Of a stretch of DNA of 64,000 nt, positions 62,751-64,000 are shown one piece after another. Position numbers and translations under genes: made by a program. Where the stretch lies: NCBI GenBank assembly GCA_028818695.1, contig JAPPNK010000015.1, positions 134,597 to 198,596 of the forward strand. The letters are read 5' to 3'. Below the pieces are notes generated by a model. It searched no databases. It saw only the letters and a list, made by a program, of their open reading frames with translations, and was not told where the DNA came from. Each line of letters starts with the position of its first letter. The stretch's first letter is position 1. The DNA is from Candidatus Poribacteria bacterium (GTDB lineage: Bacteria; Poribacteria; WGA-4E; GCA-2687025).

Positions 62751-63731
62751 TTGTCCATGAAGCCTATTCATATGGAAATGCCGGAGCGTTTGCTGGCGGA
62801 TGTCGAAACGCTGACGCATGAGTATGGTTGTTTTTATGCGGAGCCTCTGGAAAGCGGCTACGGCATCACGCTTGGGAACGCGCTGCGCCGCGTTCTGCTT
62901 TCGTCTCTGCCGGGCGCCGCGATAACGGCTGCGCGCATTGAGGGGGTTGCGCACGAGTTTTCCACCATGCCGAACGTTGTGGAGGATGTCGCGCAGATTG
63001 TGTTGAACCTAAAAGAGATACGTTTTAAGGTGAACGCCGAGGCGGACCGCTTTTTTGAGTGCCGCGTTGAGCGGGAAGGCGAGGGGGAGATCACCGCGGC
63101 GAATATACAGATGCCGGCGGAGCTGGAAGCGGTGAACCCCGACCAGCATATCGCCTATCTGAATGAGGGCGCCTCGTTTCAGATGACGCTGGATGTGGCG
63201 GTGGGGCATGGTTTTCAGGCGGCGTCGCATGATCTGCCGGAGAACCGCGCGATCGGCGTTGTGCCTGTGGACGCGATCTATTCTCCCGTCCGCAAGGTGA
63301 ATTTTAATGTGGAGCCGACGCGCGTCGGCCATCTCACCGACTATGAGCGGCTCGTATTGGAAATCTGGACGGACGGCGCGATGACGCCGAAGGAGGCGTT
63401 GACGCAGGCGGCGGGGACGCTCATCAAGCATTTGGAGTTCTTCAGCGACTTTGACGAAACCTATGTGGAAGAGGTGGTCATCGAGACGCCTGAGCAGAAA
63501 GCCCTGCGCGAGACGCTTGACAAGCCGGTCGCCGAGCTGGAGCTGCCGGTGCGCGCCGCCAACTGCATGGAGTCGTACGGCATCCGCACCGTGCGCGACC
63601 TTGTCGTCCGCCTCGAAAAAGATATGCTTGAGATGAAGAACTTTGGGAAGAAATCGCTCCAAGAGGTGCGCGAAATTCTCCAAAGTATGAATCTCGAATT
63701 CGGAATGACTCAATATAAAAAAGCGGAATAG
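62751..63731 (+). CDS. rpoA: DNA-directed RNA polymerase alpha subunit
   Basis: 326 residues, the usual length. The N-terminal dimerisation domain ([63 protein letters not shown]) and the C-terminal DNA/activator-binding domain (about 255-320, [51 protein letters not shown]) are complete. Start taken at TTG 62751 (AGGAG five bases before); ATG 62757 is a fair alternative. It is followed by rplQ after 11 bp. Confidence 0.97.
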   Translation: MSMKPIHMEMPERLLADVETLTHEYGCFYAEPLESGYGITLGNALRRVLLSSLPGAAITAARIEGVAHEFSTMPNVVEDVAQIVLNLKEIRFKVNAEADRFFECRVEREGEGEITAANIQMPAELEAVNPDQHIAYLNEGASFQMTLDVAVGHGFQAASHDLPENRAIGVVPVDAIYSPVRKVNFNVEPTRVGHLTDYERLVLEIWTDGAMTPKEALTQAAGTLIKHLEFFSDFDETYVEEVVIETPEQKALRETLDKPVAELELPVRAANCMESYGIRTVRDLVVRLEKDMLEMKNFGKKSLQEVREILQSMNLEFGMTQYKKAE

Positions 63732-63742
63732 ATCGGAACATC

Positions 63743-64000
63743 ATGCGGCATCGAAAGCGGTATCGAAAATTGAATCGGACGCCGTCGCACCGCCGGGCTA
63801 TGCTGGCGAACATGGCGACCTCGCTCATCTACGAGGAGCGCATTCAGACGACTGAAGCGAAAGCGAAAGAGCTGCGCCCCTTTGTGGAGAAACTGATCAC
63901 CAAAGCGAAGCCGAGCGGCGAGGAGACCAACGTTCATCGGCGGCGGCTTGTCGCGCGGGTCATACGCGATAAAAAAGCGGCGAAAAAGCTGTTTGACGAG
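63743..64000 (+). CDS. rplQ: 50S ribosomal protein L17 (cut by the window edge)
   Basis: 86 codons of the gene are visible from ATG 63743. [56 protein letters not shown] is the diagnostic L17 start, and [20 protein letters not shown] follows to the edge. L17 is commonly the last gene of the alpha operon after rpoA. The ribosome site is weak, suggesting coupling with rpoA. Confidence 0.95.
   Translation, partial: MRHRKRYRKLNRTPSHRRAMLANMATSLIYEERIQTTEAKAKELRPFVEKLITKAKPSGEETNVHRRRLVARVIRDKKAAKKLFDE

Overview
The window is a GC-rich bacterial chromosome segment. The best guess for its origin is Candidatus Poribacteria or a close relative in the Fibrobacteres-Chlorobi-Bacteroidetes/Latescibacteria neighbourhood. 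The evidence is as follows. Two giant secreted WD40 proteins end in a FlgD/Por-type sorting domain with the signature LPNYPNPFNPETWIPF. There are two phytanoyl-CoA dioxygenases, two Gfo/Idh/MocA oxidoreductases, a Cys-type sulfatase, ThuA, CotH and TPR/WD40/PD40 proteins, a gene mix typical of sponge-associated poribacterial genomes. Taxonomy is an inference from memory of these families and was not tested.

Layout. 1-2.6 kb: a TPR protein cut by the left edge (minus), a zinc-ribbon/DUF2007 protein, a membrane-anchored unknown protein, and a gene remnant under tandem promoters. 2.6-7.5 kb: a tightly overlapping plus-strand operon of aldo/keto reductase, methyltransferase, MsbA-like ABC exporter and sulfatase. 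7.6-10.1 kb: two secreted minus-strand genes; the second has a 13-G tract that breaks its signal peptide. 10.3-14.6 kb: an operon of Gfo/Idh/MocA, PLP aminotransferase, PhyH dioxygenase and Eis-like GNAT. 14.7-17.6 kb: an AT-richer two-gene island (FRG-TPR protein, then a DNA methyltransferase fused to a nuclease-like domain) bracketed by dispersed palindromic repeats. 17.6-25.2 kb: glcF and a divergent hydantoinase A, then the minus-strand group small membrane peptide, Tyr/Ser/Arg-rich secreted protein, rph, rdgB, and a triple-repeat membrane protein. 25.3-31 kb: ThuA, TIM-barrel protein, HIBADH-like dehydrogenase, Nramp-like transporter, and an acyltransferase carrying ankyrin repeats. 31-32.3 kb: a Fic protein in a segment bounded by 47-bp direct repeats. 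32.4-39.6 kb: an orphan signal peptide, WD40 giant 1, a poly-aspartate lipoprotein and WD40 giant 2. 39.6-45.4 kb: PhyH, Gfo/Idh/MocA, CotH and an unknown exported protein.

45.5-64 kb is one continuous str-S10-spc-alpha ribosomal superoperon: rpsL, rpsG, fusA, tuf, rpsJ, rplC, rplD, rplW, rplB, rpsS, rplV, rpsC, rplP, rpmC, rpsQ, rplN, rplX, rplE, rpsZ, rpsH, rplF, rplR, rpsE, rplO, secY, adk, infA, rpmJ, rpsM, rpsK, rpoA and rplQ (cut by the right edge). rpmD and rpsD are absent from their usual places, and several r-proteins carry extensions (L29, L4, L36, S13).

Across the window the promoters repeat one pattern, TTGACG-like -35, 16-18 bp, TAnnnT -10. It was read by eye and used to choose several start codons. 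No tRNA, rRNA, CRISPR array or transposase gene was seen.
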